Positions 1-6,176 of a stretch of 6,855 bases of DNA are shown here, in pieces. The DNA is from JAJYBV01 sp021812265. GTDB lineage: Bacteria; Chloroflexota; Ktedonobacteria; Ktedonobacterales; JACDGC01. Every line of letters starts with the position of its first letter. Position 1 is the stretch's first letter. The stretch lies in assembly GCA_027459525.1 (NCBI GenBank), contig DAIDIC010000014.1:1-6855 (forward strand), written 5' to 3'. The translations under genes were made by a program, and so were the position numbers. The notes below the pieces were generated by a model. The model saw only the letters and a program-made list of their open reading frames with translations, had not been told where the DNA came from and searched no databases.

Positions 1-504
1 TTTTTCTTTTCCTGTGGCTTGCTGAAGTTTCTTTAACTCCAAAAAATGCAGATCTAAATCGTACAGCGCTTCGGCGTCAAAGTATTCCACCAACCGAAAA
101 TAGGCGTGATAATGCGGACTTGGCCGAATGTTAAAGTCCAACGCCGCTATCGATATGATCCGCTTCAGCAGATGGTATGAATCACCGCTGCTCATCTGTC
201 CAAAATAGAGTTTCGACCAATACGCCAGCGCGCGTTTGATGATATTTCGCTGATTGGCTACCTGAATTTCGATATTGATAAAATCTCCCGCATGGGTTCT
301 TGCGCGGATATCCAGAATCACCAATTTATCTGTCACCGCTGTCTTTTCCAGCGCAGGATTTAAAATCGCTATATGTTCCAGCAGCTCTTGCTTTGTATCC
401 GCAAATATTGCATTGACAAAAGCTAAGAGCACATCGGTATGTTGTTCGTCACCAAAGATGCGTTTAAACACGAAATCATTGGTGGGCGGCAATAAATCTT
501 CCAT
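1..504 (-). CDS. Rpn family recombination-promoting nuclease/putative transposase (PDDEXK_2), 3' end outside window
   Basis: The frame is open from the ATG at 504 to the window edge, giving 168 residues with no stop, so the C-terminus is missing. The protein starts MEDLLPPTNDFVFKRIFGDE, the typical opening of PDDEXK_2 proteins. It continues with ILNPALEK (residues 47-54), an acidic residue in LVILDIRA (D65), and NIEIQVANQ (77-85), whose E79-x-Q81 matches the family's E-x-Q nuclease core. Next comes RALAYWSKLYFGQM (91-104) and the usual late block LDLHFLELKKL (150-160). Family knowledge: these are PD-(D/E)xK DNA endonucleases related to E. coli RpnA, which promotes RecA-independent recombination. 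They were annotated as transposases, usually run about 250-320 aa, and often occur in many genomic copies. No inverted repeats or transposase partner is visible here. The ATG was chosen because the family N-terminus begins there; an upstream ATG at about 526 is out of frame. The family call is firm; its role in this cell is inference. Confidence 0.9.
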   Translation of the reverse strand, partial: MEDLLPPTNDFVFKRIFGDEQHTDVLLAFVNAIFADTKQELLEHIAILNPALEKTAVTDKLVILDIRARTHAGDFINIEIQVANQRNIIKRALAYWSKLYFGQMSSGDSYHLLKRIISIAALDFNIRPSPHYHAYFRLVEYFDAEALYDLDLHFLELKKLQQATGKEK

Positions 505-549
505 GAATTCGGTATACCTTTTTCATCCTGACAGGTTTCTTTCTTATTT

Positions 550-579
550 AGTATACCATATTCAAGGTATTATGTTCAA
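550..579 (-). promoter_or_regulatory. Predicted sigma70-type promoter of the Rpn-family gene
   Basis: On the minus strand, TTGAAC (579-574) and TATACT (555-550) are separated by 18 bp. Both hexamers are close to consensus. The -10 box lies about 45 bp upstream of the ATG at 504, so the predicted 5' UTR is about 40 nt. This is assigned from sequence alone. Confidence 0.6.
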
Positions 580-738
580 TGTATTTGTCTGAATATTAGA
601 ATAAGATTAGAAAATTGAGTAAAAGCAAAAAACTTGAAACTTAGCATATTTTGCTTGCGTATTATCATTAGTTTCAGTAAGAAATGTGTAAAAACTACAA
701 ATTATCTTTTATGAAACCGTATTTTTTAGGAGGGAAAC

Positions 739-1047
739 ATGATTAAAAAAATTCCAGCGTTTATTGCTGCATTCGGCCTAATCGCTGTAATTGCCCTAAG
801 CGGTTGCGGCAGCGCGACAAACGGGCAGTCTTCCAGCAATACTTCCAGTTCAAGTAATTCATCACAAACCAGCGCTAGCCAAGGATATACTGGTAACGGC
901 TCATCACAAAGTTCCACTGCCAGCAATTCAAACCAGCAAATAATCTCGATTGAGCAGCAACTTAACGAACAATTTAGCGCATTGAATTCGGCGCAGCAAA
1001 ACGCAAACGGATATTCATCATTTCAATCAACGGAGACACAGCCATGA
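739..1047 (+). CDS. Small Ser/Asn/Gln-rich lipoprotein, function unknown
   Basis: This 102-aa protein has a lipoprotein signal peptide: MIKK, a hydrophobic stretch of about 16 residues, then the lipobox ALSGC with the lipidated cysteine at residue 23. The predicted mature part is about 80 residues. It is dominated by Ser, Asn, Gln, Thr and Gly up to about residue 65 and lacks a hydrophobic core, so it is probably a disordered, surface-exposed tether. A slightly more ordered stretch (IISIEQQLNEQFSALN, 68-83) could be helical. The ribosome site AGGAGGG (728-734) sits 4 nt before the ATG, which is strong though tightly spaced. The stop overlaps the next start as ATGA, suggesting translational coupling with the exported protein downstream. 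The two may act together at the envelope, which is inference. I do not recognise a family. Opposite-strand frames here look like shadows. Confidence 0.85.
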   Translation: MIKKIPAFIAAFGLIAVIALSGCGSATNGQSSSNTSSSSNSSQTSASQGYTGNGSSQSSTASNSNQQIISIEQQLNEQFSALNSAQQNANGYSSFQSTETQP

Positions 1048-1754
1048 ATAAATTGAAATATCTTGCAATTCCATTTTTCTCGGTAATTGTATTAGCAGCT
1101 ACTTTGTTTGGTCAAGGGACATCGGCGTATGCGGCCAGTGGTTGCGGCCAAAATGTGCAATGTGTCATCACATTTGGCAATCAGCGAATTGCAGACCGTC
1201 TTACACGATTAAGCGCATTGCTCACCAAAGTGCAAGCCGATAAATATATCACACCTGCGCAGGCGCAGCCTATTGAAAATGATGTGAATCTCAACATAAA
1301 CGGATTAAAACAACTGCAGGTGAAACTGGATAATGAAACTACCATTGCCGCTGCTAGAGCAGATGTAAAAAACATCTATGAACAATATCGTATTTTTGCT
1401 GTAGTTTTGCCTTTAGACTATCATGAATTGTGGATGGACCATTTAATTAATCTAAATTCTAAATTGGTTGCAGCAGAACCAGCTTTGCAAACATTAATTC
1501 AAAATGAAGCTAATAAAGGTGTTAATGTTTCGCAAGAACAAGCAGAGTTGGCAGATTTTACCAGTAAAGTTACCGACATGGGGAATCAGCTGAATAGCGC
1601 TGAAGCGATAGTTCCGCAAATTACACCGGCTGGTTTTCCCGGCACCACTGCATTATTGAAAACTTTTCACACTGATTTGCAACAGGCGCATCAAGACGCA
1701 GTTGCTGCGCACAACGACTTTATGGCAATTCTTACAGGATTTGGGCTGAAATAA
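1044..1754 (+). CDS. Exported helical protein with signal peptide, function unknown
   Basis: This 236-aa protein has a Sec signal peptide: a lysine-containing start (MNKLK), a hydrophobic core at residues 7-22 and a likely AYA cleavage site after residue 30. The mature protein begins with a short cysteine pair (C34 and C40, SGCGQNVQC), the only cysteines, which could form a disulfide outside the cell. The rest is rich in Ala, Leu, Gln and Asn and reads as long amphipathic helices, for example residues 44-110 and 139-185. The block YEQYRIFAVVLPLDYHELW (110-128) is the most distinctive part. The final helix ends LTGFGLK. There is no later transmembrane segment and no sorting motif, so the product is probably secreted or held by a partner. 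The ATG follows GGAG (1032-1035) by 8 nt and overlaps the stop of the lipoprotein gene. I do not recognise a named family; a helical-bundle surface protein is as far as the sequence goes. Confidence 0.85.
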   Translation: MNKLKYLAIPFFSVIVLAATLFGQGTSAYAASGCGQNVQCVITFGNQRIADRLTRLSALLTKVQADKYITPAQAQPIENDVNLNINGLKQLQVKLDNETTIAAARADVKNIYEQYRIFAVVLPLDYHELWMDHLINLNSKLVAAEPALQTLIQNEANKGVNVSQEQAELADFTSKVTDMGNQLNSAEAIVPQITPAGFPGTTALLKTFHTDLQQAHQDAVAAHNDFMAILTGFGLK

Positions 1755-1777
1755 GCGTTTTGATTGCCTAAATATTG

Positions 1778-1805
1778 AGCGGGAAATTATTTTCCCGCTT
1801 TTTTT
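1778..1805 (+). terminator. Rho-independent terminator of the secreted-protein operon
   Basis: AGCGGGAAA (1778-1786) pairs perfectly with TTTCCCGCT (1791-1799) across a 4-nt loop, giving a 9-bp stem followed at once by a run of T to 1805. It lies 24 nt after the stop of the exported-protein gene and closes the two-gene operon. Confidence 0.93.
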
Positions 1806-1814
1806 AATTTTCTA

Positions 1815-1950
1815 GGTCTTTCGCTGGAAAGAGAAGCGCATGGTTCTCGTATCTGCAACAAAGAGGGAGATCTGGGAACACCCCAGAACCCCGTACAAGG
1901 GGCGGCGCCCCCTTGTACATCCCCCCATGTTCCATGCTGAAGCGAAAGTC
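1815..1950. repeat. Structured intergenic repeat, copy 1 (136 bp)
   Basis: This is about 87% identical by eye alignment (118 of 136 positions, one gap) to 4192-4326, in the same orientation. The ends are inverted: CTTTCGCT (1818-1825) pairs with AGCGAAAG (1941-1948). Just inside, GCATGG (1838-1843) can pair with CCATGC (1932-1937). Two internal hairpins follow: TCTGGG/CCCAGA (1871-1876/1882-1887) and GTACAAGGGG/CCCCTTGTAC (1893-1902/1909-1918). A 33-base block (1844-1876) is identical in the two copies. The repeat fills the gap between the operon terminator and the convergent carboxyltransferase gene. It may be a structured RNA, a MITE-like element or a palindromic intergenic repeat; orientation and nature are unknown. 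No open frame of convincing composition spans it. Confidence 0.85.
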
Positions 1951-1963
1951 ATGATTTTCGCTT
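1940..1963. other. Perfect 8-bp hairpin at the 3' edge of repeat copy 1
   Basis: AAGCGAAA (1940-1947) pairs with TTTCGCTT (1956-1963) across an 8-nt spacer. The left arm is the right end of the repeat; the right arm lies outside it, just past the end of the convergent carboxyltransferase gene, and is absent beside copy 2. On the minus strand it could slow or stop transcription from that gene, but no T-tract follows, so it is not called a terminator. Confidence 0.4.
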
Positions 1964-1968
1964 GCTGA

Positions 1969-3519
1969 TTAAAGCGGTATATTGCCATGCTTGCGTGGTG
2001 GGTTGCTTTCGCGTTTATTTGCAAGCATTTCCAGCGCAGTGATAAGCCTTTGTCGTGTTTCCCTCGGCTCGATAACTTCATCTATATAACCATATTCCGA
2101 AGCAATATAGGGGTTGGCAAATTTTTCAGTATATTCAGCAACCAGCTCTTTGCGCCGTAAGTCCGGGTTTTCCGCCGATTCAATTTCATCCTTAAAGATA
2201 ATATTTACTGCGCCTTCAACCCCCATTACTGCAATTTCTGCAGTTGGCCATGCATAATTGATATCGCCGCGCACATGTTTGCTGGACATAACATCGTATG
2301 CGCCGCCATATGCCTTGCGAGTGATAACGGTAATTTTCGGCACAGTGGCTTCGCAATAGGCATACAGCAATTTGGCGCCGTGGCGTATGATGCCGCCATG
2401 TTCTTGGTTTACGCCCGGCAAGAAACCCGGCACATCCTCAAATGTGATAATGGGAATATTAAAGCAGTCGCAAAATCGCACAAATCTGGCGCCTTTATCT
2501 GAGGAATTAATATCAAGCACTCCGGCAAGCACGGCAGGCTGCTGCGCGACAATGCCAACAGATTTTCCGTTGAGCCGCGCAAATCCAACAACTATGTTGC
2601 GAGCATATTCCGCTTGTACTTCATAGAACACACCGGAATCAACAATATGGCGGATAACTTCTTTCATATCATATGGCTGTGTTGCGGAATCTGGAATCAA
2701 ATCATTTAATGCGTCATCGGCGCGATCAATGGGATCAGTATTTTTTACCAGTGGGGGATCTTCCATATTATTGGAAGGGATGTAGCTCAGCAATTCACGA
2801 ATTCTTGTCAGACAATCTGCCTCACTTTGGCAGGCAAAATGGGCGACACCGCTTGTGGCGGAGTGGATAGCGGCGCCACCTAATTCTTCAAAGCTCACAT
2901 CTTCATGTGTTACTGTTTTCAGCACATTTGGGCCGGTTACAAACATATAACTGGTGTTTTCTACCATAAAAATAAAATCGGTAATAGCCGGAGAATAAAC
3001 AGCTCCTCCGGCGCATGGCCCCATTATTGCTGAAATTTGCGGAATTACTCCCGAAGCAAGAGTGTTGCGTAAAAATATATCCGCGTATCCCCCAAGACTT
3101 AATACGCCTTCTTGAATGCGCGCGCCGCCGGAATCATTTAATCCGATTACGGGCGCGCCGCTGCGAATCGCCAAATCCATTATTTTACAGATTTTACCGG
3201 CGTGCGCTAGTGAAAGTGAGCCGCCAAATACGGTAAAGTCTTGAGAGAACACATACACCAGCCGGCCTTCTACTCTTCCATAGCCGGTAACGACGCCATC
3301 GCCCGGATATTTTTGCTGATCTAACCCAAAATCGCTGGAATGATGTGTCACAAACATATCCAATTCAGTAAATGAGCCGGGATCAAGTAATAGATCGATG
3401 CGTTCTCGCGCGCTTAACTTTCCTTTTTTATGCTGCGCTGCAATGCGCTTTTCTCCGCCGCCTAGCATTGCTGCGGCGCGTTTTTTTCGTAGCGCCTCAA
3501 TACGATCTTTTGTCGTCAT
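1969..3519 (-). CDS. Acyl-CoA carboxyltransferase beta subunit (propionyl-CoA carboxylase beta/methylmalonyl-CoA decarboxylase alpha type)
   Basis: This full-length 516-aa biotin-dependent carboxyltransferase transfers CO2 between carboxybiotin and a short acyl-CoA, most likely propionyl-/(S)-methylmalonyl-CoA. Numbered from the ATG at 3519, visible motifs are LGGGEKRI (19-26), KGKLSARERID (32-42), FGGSLSLAHAGKI (98-110), NDSGGARIQEG (128-138), the first oxyanion-type motif GPCAGGAVYSPA (167-178), EDVPGFLPGVNQEHGG (361-376) and the second, RKAYGGAYDVM (401-411). It ends PPRKHGNIPL, the standard family tail. D409 in AYDVM sits where propionyl-specific PccB enzymes carry Asp and acetyl-specific AccB enzymes carry Ile. 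A GTG in frame at 3525 overlaps the ribosome site GAGG (3530-3527). The ATG at 3519 is 7 nt from that site and is preferred. No biotin carboxylase, biotin carrier or sodium-pump decarboxylase subunit is nearby, so carboxylase versus decarboxylase cannot be settled. It appears to be transcribed alone. Confidence 0.95.
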   Translation of the reverse strand: MTTKDRIEALRKKRAAAMLGGGEKRIAAQHKKGKLSARERIDLLLDPGSFTELDMFVTHHSSDFGLDQQKYPGDGVVTGYGRVEGRLVYVFSQDFTVFGGSLSLAHAGKICKIMDLAIRSGAPVIGLNDSGGARIQEGVLSLGGYADIFLRNTLASGVIPQISAIMGPCAGGAVYSPAITDFIFMVENTSYMFVTGPNVLKTVTHEDVSFEELGGAAIHSATSGVAHFACQSEADCLTRIRELLSYIPSNNMEDPPLVKNTDPIDRADDALNDLIPDSATQPYDMKEVIRHIVDSGVFYEVQAEYARNIVVGFARLNGKSVGIVAQQPAVLAGVLDINSSDKGARFVRFCDCFNIPIITFEDVPGFLPGVNQEHGGIIRHGAKLLYAYCEATVPKITVITRKAYGGAYDVMSSKHVRGDINYAWPTAEIAVMGVEGAVNIIFKDEIESAENPDLRRKELVAEYTEKFANPYIASEYGYIDEVIEPRETRQRLITALEMLANKRESNPPRKHGNIPL

Positions 3520-3530
3520 TTTCACACCTC

Positions 3531-3828
3531 ATTGGTTTTTCTGCGGTAAAAATACAATCATGTTGTTTAGTATTGCACGTGTTTTAGCCACATTCATAAG
3601 CAGAATGTAGTGTATTGCTCATGGTTTTAGCTCTCTTTTAACATGATAACACAGATAGCAGTTATCCCTGTTCCTAAGGCGTATACTTGGTTTGTTTGTG
3701 AAGGCAAGCGTTCGTTTATCGAAGATTGGATATGCGCAAATGACTCTATAAACTAAAAAGGGATAGCTTGAATTAGTGGGAACTTAAGACTGAGGAAACG
3801 CTATTATTGCGTCAAAGCAAATGAAAAA
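3531..3828. other. Intergenic gap between tRNA-Ser and the carboxyltransferase gene
   Basis: I see no gene in these ~300 bases. The short plus-strand frames reaching in from 3372 and 3398 are antisense to the carboxyltransferase gene and have no credible ribosome site. The promoter of the minus-strand carboxyltransferase gene should lie here, but I find only weak -10-like sequences (such as AATACT on the minus strand around 3582-3577) without a good -35. On the minus strand a TTTTT run (3828-3824) directly follows the tRNA 3' end and may help end its transcript. Confidence 0.4.
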
Positions 3829-3919
3829 TGGCGGAGAGAGAGGGATTCGAACCCCCGGTCGGCTCATCACCGACAACCGTTTTCAAGACGGTCACGATAA
3901 ACCACTCTGTCATCTCTCC
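3829..3919 (-). tRNA. tRNA-Ser (anticodon UGA), CCA encoded
   Basis: Read on the minus strand, the gene folds as a class II tRNA. The acceptor stem is GGAGAGA (3919-3913) with TCTCTCC (3839-3833). The anticodon arm is ACCGT-CTTGAAA-ACGGT, with TGA in the middle of the loop. A long variable arm carries the stem GTCGG/CCGAC. The T arm contains GGTTCGAATCC. The discriminator is G (3832), and CCA is encoded at 3831-3829. The anticodon and the long variable arm together give serine, reading UCA and related codons. The gene stands alone with its own promoter. Confidence 0.97.
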
Positions 3920-3931
3920 AAAGACTACTCC

Positions 3932-3960
3932 AGTATATCATATAGAAATGGCGAACGCAA
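3932..3960 (-). promoter_or_regulatory. Predicted promoter of tRNA-Ser
   Basis: On the minus strand, TTGCGT (3960-3955) and TATACT (3937-3932) are spaced by 17 bp. The -10 box ends 12 nt before the mature tRNA 5' end, a normal distance for a short-leader tRNA transcript. Confidence 0.65.
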
Positions 3961-4191
3961 AATTTGTGAGAAATTTAGGATCTACAAAAATTGCCAGAGA
4001 TTCGCAAAACCGAACAACGGTTTGTATGTGACTGCTACTTTTGCGTGGTTTGGAGTATCAGCAATTTTATGTTTGTTGTTTCAATGTGAATATCCATATG
4101 TAAATAGTAATATATTTGTATAATTGATTATTTTATTTATTATTAAATTTTTCATATTTGATAGTATAATTCTGTCTTTTTGTATAATTTA

Positions 4192-4326
4192 GGGCTTTCG
4201 CTTAAAAAGAAGCGCATGTTTCTCGTATCTGCAACAAAGAGGGAGATCTGGGGGACACCCAGAACCCCGTACAAGGGACGCCTGCCCCTTGTACATTCCC
4301 AGATTTTCCATGCTGAAGCGAAAGTC
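4192..4326. repeat. Structured intergenic repeat, copy 2 (135 bp)
   Basis: This is the second copy of the element at 1815-1950, same orientation. The terminal arms are CTTTCGCTT (4195-4203) and AAGCGAAAG (4316-4324), one pair longer than in copy 1. The two internal hairpins are kept: TCTGGG/CCCAGA (4247-4252/4258-4263), whose 5-nt loop differs at every position from copy 1, and GTACAAGGG/CCCTTGTAC (4269-4277/4286-4294), whose changes also lie in the loop. Two alternative pairings are possible: CGCTT with a nearby AAGCG (4210-4214) instead of the distal arm, and ATCTGGG (4246-4252) with CCCAGAT (4298-4304). It lies in an otherwise non-coding gap between the tRNA gene and the MFS gene, with AT-rich flanks and no obvious target-site duplication. 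Confidence 0.85.
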
Positions 4327-4701
4327 CTGTAATTATTTTTTTAGCGACATACATTGCAGTTCAACACATGATGATCCATATGTTTTAATATGGAAATTTG
4401 CTATGCCATTTCATGATAGGGCGTTTCTGTAATTTATTGCTTGTTGCATGTTGCTAAGACCAGTAGGGAATGGTTTTGGATTTATGAGTTCTTCTTTGCA
4501 GGAGTATTTTTTAAGACAATATGGAAATGCATGAGAAACACACTATATGAGACGACAAAAAAAACGCTGAACACAAACTGTCTGGTTCGTTTACCAATAT
4601 TGTGATATCTGAGATTTTATGATATTATTGCATGTAAGTTTCATATTCTTCTTGTGACAATCCTAGCTGAAGATCTCCTATTTGGTGGAATGTATGCTTA
4701 C

Positions 4702-4738
4702 GGCTTCTTCATGGAAGCCCTGCTTTATAAGCAAGGGC
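4702..4738 (+). promoter_or_regulatory. Overlapping hairpins upstream of the MFS gene
   Basis: GGCTTC (4702-4707) pairs with GAAGCC (4714-4719). Starting within that stem, GCCC-GCTT (4717-4725) pairs with AAGC-GGGC (4729-4738) with a small bulge. The two helices share bases 4717-4719 and so cannot both form fully, a layout seen in attenuators. No T-run follows, and they lie just upstream of the likely -10 box, so they may instead be operator-like DNA symmetry. Confidence 0.3.
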
Positions 4739-4749
4739 AGATAAAAGAT

Positions 4750-4755
4750 TATAAT
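4750..4755 (+). promoter_or_regulatory. Candidate -10 element for the MFS gene
   Basis: This is a perfect TATAAT in the right orientation, 114 nt before the predicted ATG at 4870. No convincing -35 hexamer lies 16-18 bp upstream (ATAAGC is present at 17 bp), so an activator or another start site may be needed. A small hairpin, GCAAC/GTTGC (4831-4835/4843-4847), lies in the resulting leader. Confidence 0.35.
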
Positions 4756-4869
4756 ACTCCTATCCACAGATGGAAAAACCTTTTTTAAGAACGGATTGTG
4801 CATACCCAGATTTTATTTTTTTGGTCCTGCGCAACTTTTGATGTTGCAAAGAAAAATTGGAGGATTGGT

Positions 4870-6162
4870 ATGACAGACATCAGCGCAGATGCAGTCGCAA
4901 AAACACAGGATCCTGCAAAAGCAAAACAGTACAAAGTGTATGGCTATCGTTGGGTGGTTCTGGCGACATTTATGCTCATCAATCTCACCATCCAACTGTT
5001 GTGGATTACATATGCGCCAATTACAAACCCTGCCGCAAGTTATTATCATGTTTCTGAATTATATATTGGCGCGCTTTCTATGTCATTTATGGTAGCGTTT
5101 ATTCCTCTTTCCATCCCTGTTTCTTGGATCATCGATACCTTTGGCTTTAGGCTAGCTGCCAGCATTGGCGCTGTGCTTATGGGAGTTTTTGCGTTGGCGC
5201 GGGGATTTGCCGGCGCGAATTTTACGTTTGTTTTTCTTAGCACTATTGGCATCGGTATCGCTCAGCCATTTCTATTAAATACATGGACAACTCTTGCCGC
5301 GAAATGGTTTTCTATTGATGAGCGCGCAACAGCAGTAGGTTTGATTACTGTTGCCAATCTTATTGGCGCTGCAGTCGGCATGGTGGTAACACCAATCCTT
5401 ATTCAGAGTATGTCGATTGCGCAAGTGCAGTTTATCTATGGCGCTGTTTCTGCTGCCACCTCTGTGTTATTTCTGATTTTTGCCCGCGAAAAGCCTGCAA
5501 CGCCGCCATGCCCTCCAGGGCACGATGTTCGCGCTTTAATGTGGGATGGCTTGAAACACGCTCTGCAAATTAAACCATTTATGCTATTCATGGTTGTAGC
5601 GTTTATTGCGTTAGGGATTTTTAACGGTCTTAGCACGTGGATACAGGTTATTATTCAGCCACGGGGCTTTACACCCGAAGACGCAGGAATAGTTGGCGCA
5701 GTGTTTCTTGTAAGCGGTATTCTTGGAGCTGGCATTATGCCGATTTTTTCGGATAAACACCGAAAGCGGCAACGGTACCTGTTTATCAGTATTATTGGTT
5801 CAGCGCCGGGTATGCTTGGCCTGACATTTGCTACAACACTTCCAGTTTTATTAATTTCTGCATTTGTGTTGGGTTTCTTTCTTATCAGCACATTCCCAAT
5901 TGGCATGCAATATGCCGCTGAAATTACATATCCAACACCGGAAGGCACATCTAATGGGCTAATCCAGCTTTTTGGTCAGGCTTCAGTTGTCTTTGTTTTA
6001 ATTATGCAGCTTGTTAGTGTAAATGGCTCATTTACACCGGCGATGTTTATGTCGATTGGTTTGCTCGTAGTTTGTATTGCTGTGATCTCTCAATTGAAGG
6101 ACGCCAAACCAGTGGATCTTCAACCGGCGGTAGTTTCTGCCAATACAGAAAATGCGGTGTGA
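4870..6162 (+). CDS. MFS transporter, FLVCR/SLC49-like, substrate unknown
   Basis: This 430-aa integral membrane protein has about 12 hydrophobic segments in two six-helix halves (roughly 28-205 and 237-409), joined by a hydrophilic loop around 207-236. The loop after helix 2 reads SWIIDTFGFRLAA (85-97), a degenerate MFS motif A. The block LAAKWFSIDERATAVGL (142-158) and the late block EITYPTPEGTSNGL (351-364) resemble those of the FLVCR (SLC49) group, whose animal members carry haem or choline/ethanolamine. The bacterial substrate cannot be read from sequence. Family placement is from memory of motifs. A GTG at 4798 would add 24 unlikely residues. The ATG at 4870 has GGAGG (4859-4863) 6 nt upstream and starts just before a normal cytoplasmic N-terminus, so it is chosen. 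The gene is monocistronic, with a terminator 15 nt after the stop. Confidence 0.9.
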   Translation: MTDISADAVAKTQDPAKAKQYKVYGYRWVVLATFMLINLTIQLLWITYAPITNPAASYYHVSELYIGALSMSFMVAFIPLSIPVSWIIDTFGFRLAASIGAVLMGVFALARGFAGANFTFVFLSTIGIGIAQPFLLNTWTTLAAKWFSIDERATAVGLITVANLIGAAVGMVVTPILIQSMSIAQVQFIYGAVSAATSVLFLIFAREKPATPPCPPGHDVRALMWDGLKHALQIKPFMLFMVVAFIALGIFNGLSTWIQVIIQPRGFTPEDAGIVGAVFLVSGILGAGIMPIFSDKHRKRQRYLFISIIGSAPGMLGLTFATTLPVLLISAFVLGFFLISTFPIGMQYAAEITYPTPEGTSNGLIQLFGQASVVFVLIMQLVSVNGSFTPAMFMSIGLLVVCIAVISQLKDAKPVDLQPAVVSANTENAV

Positions 6163-6176
6163 TAGTCCTATAAAAT

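Larger units (their letters stand above)
4327..4797. other. AT-rich intergenic region upstream of the MFS gene
   Basis: No coding region can be supported in these ~470 bases on either strand; frames are short and interrupted. The only structure I can point to is at the right end: two overlapping hairpins (4702-4738) and a perfect TATAAT (4750-4755), described separately. The remainder could hold decayed sequence or regulatory sites that I cannot identify. Confidence 0.4.

Noticed and set aside
275..592. Plus-strand frame of 105 aa
   Set aside because: It lies antisense to the well-supported Rpn-family gene and has no family motif or ribosome site.
640..665. Promoter for the lipoprotein operon (TTGAAA at 634 with TATTAT at 660)
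   Set aside because: The spacing is 20 bp, too long for a confident call, and no better pair was found before the gene.
1812..2081. Minus-strand 89-aa frame across the repeat
   Set aside because: It reads through repeat copy 1 and overlaps the carboxyltransferase gene in another frame; composition is not protein-like.
3660..3680. Resemblance to a homing-endonuclease site (AGGGATAAC on the minus strand)
   Set aside because: The match is partial and no endonuclease gene or intron is present; chance is sufficient.
3821..4123. Plus-strand frames beginning with GERGIRTP/AEREGFEPP
   Set aside because: These are antisense readings of tRNA-Ser, a well-known source of spurious proteins.
1815..4326. 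CRISPR array or complete insertion sequence formed by the two repeats
   Set aside because: There are only two copies, 2.4 kb apart, with ordinary genes between them, no spacers and no transposase. Same-orientation copies flank a housekeeping gene and a tRNA, so a composite element is not supported.
4798..4869. GTG-initiated N-terminal extension of the MFS protein
   Set aside because: It has no ribosome site and an odd composition, while the ATG at 4870 has GGAGG at ideal spacing.
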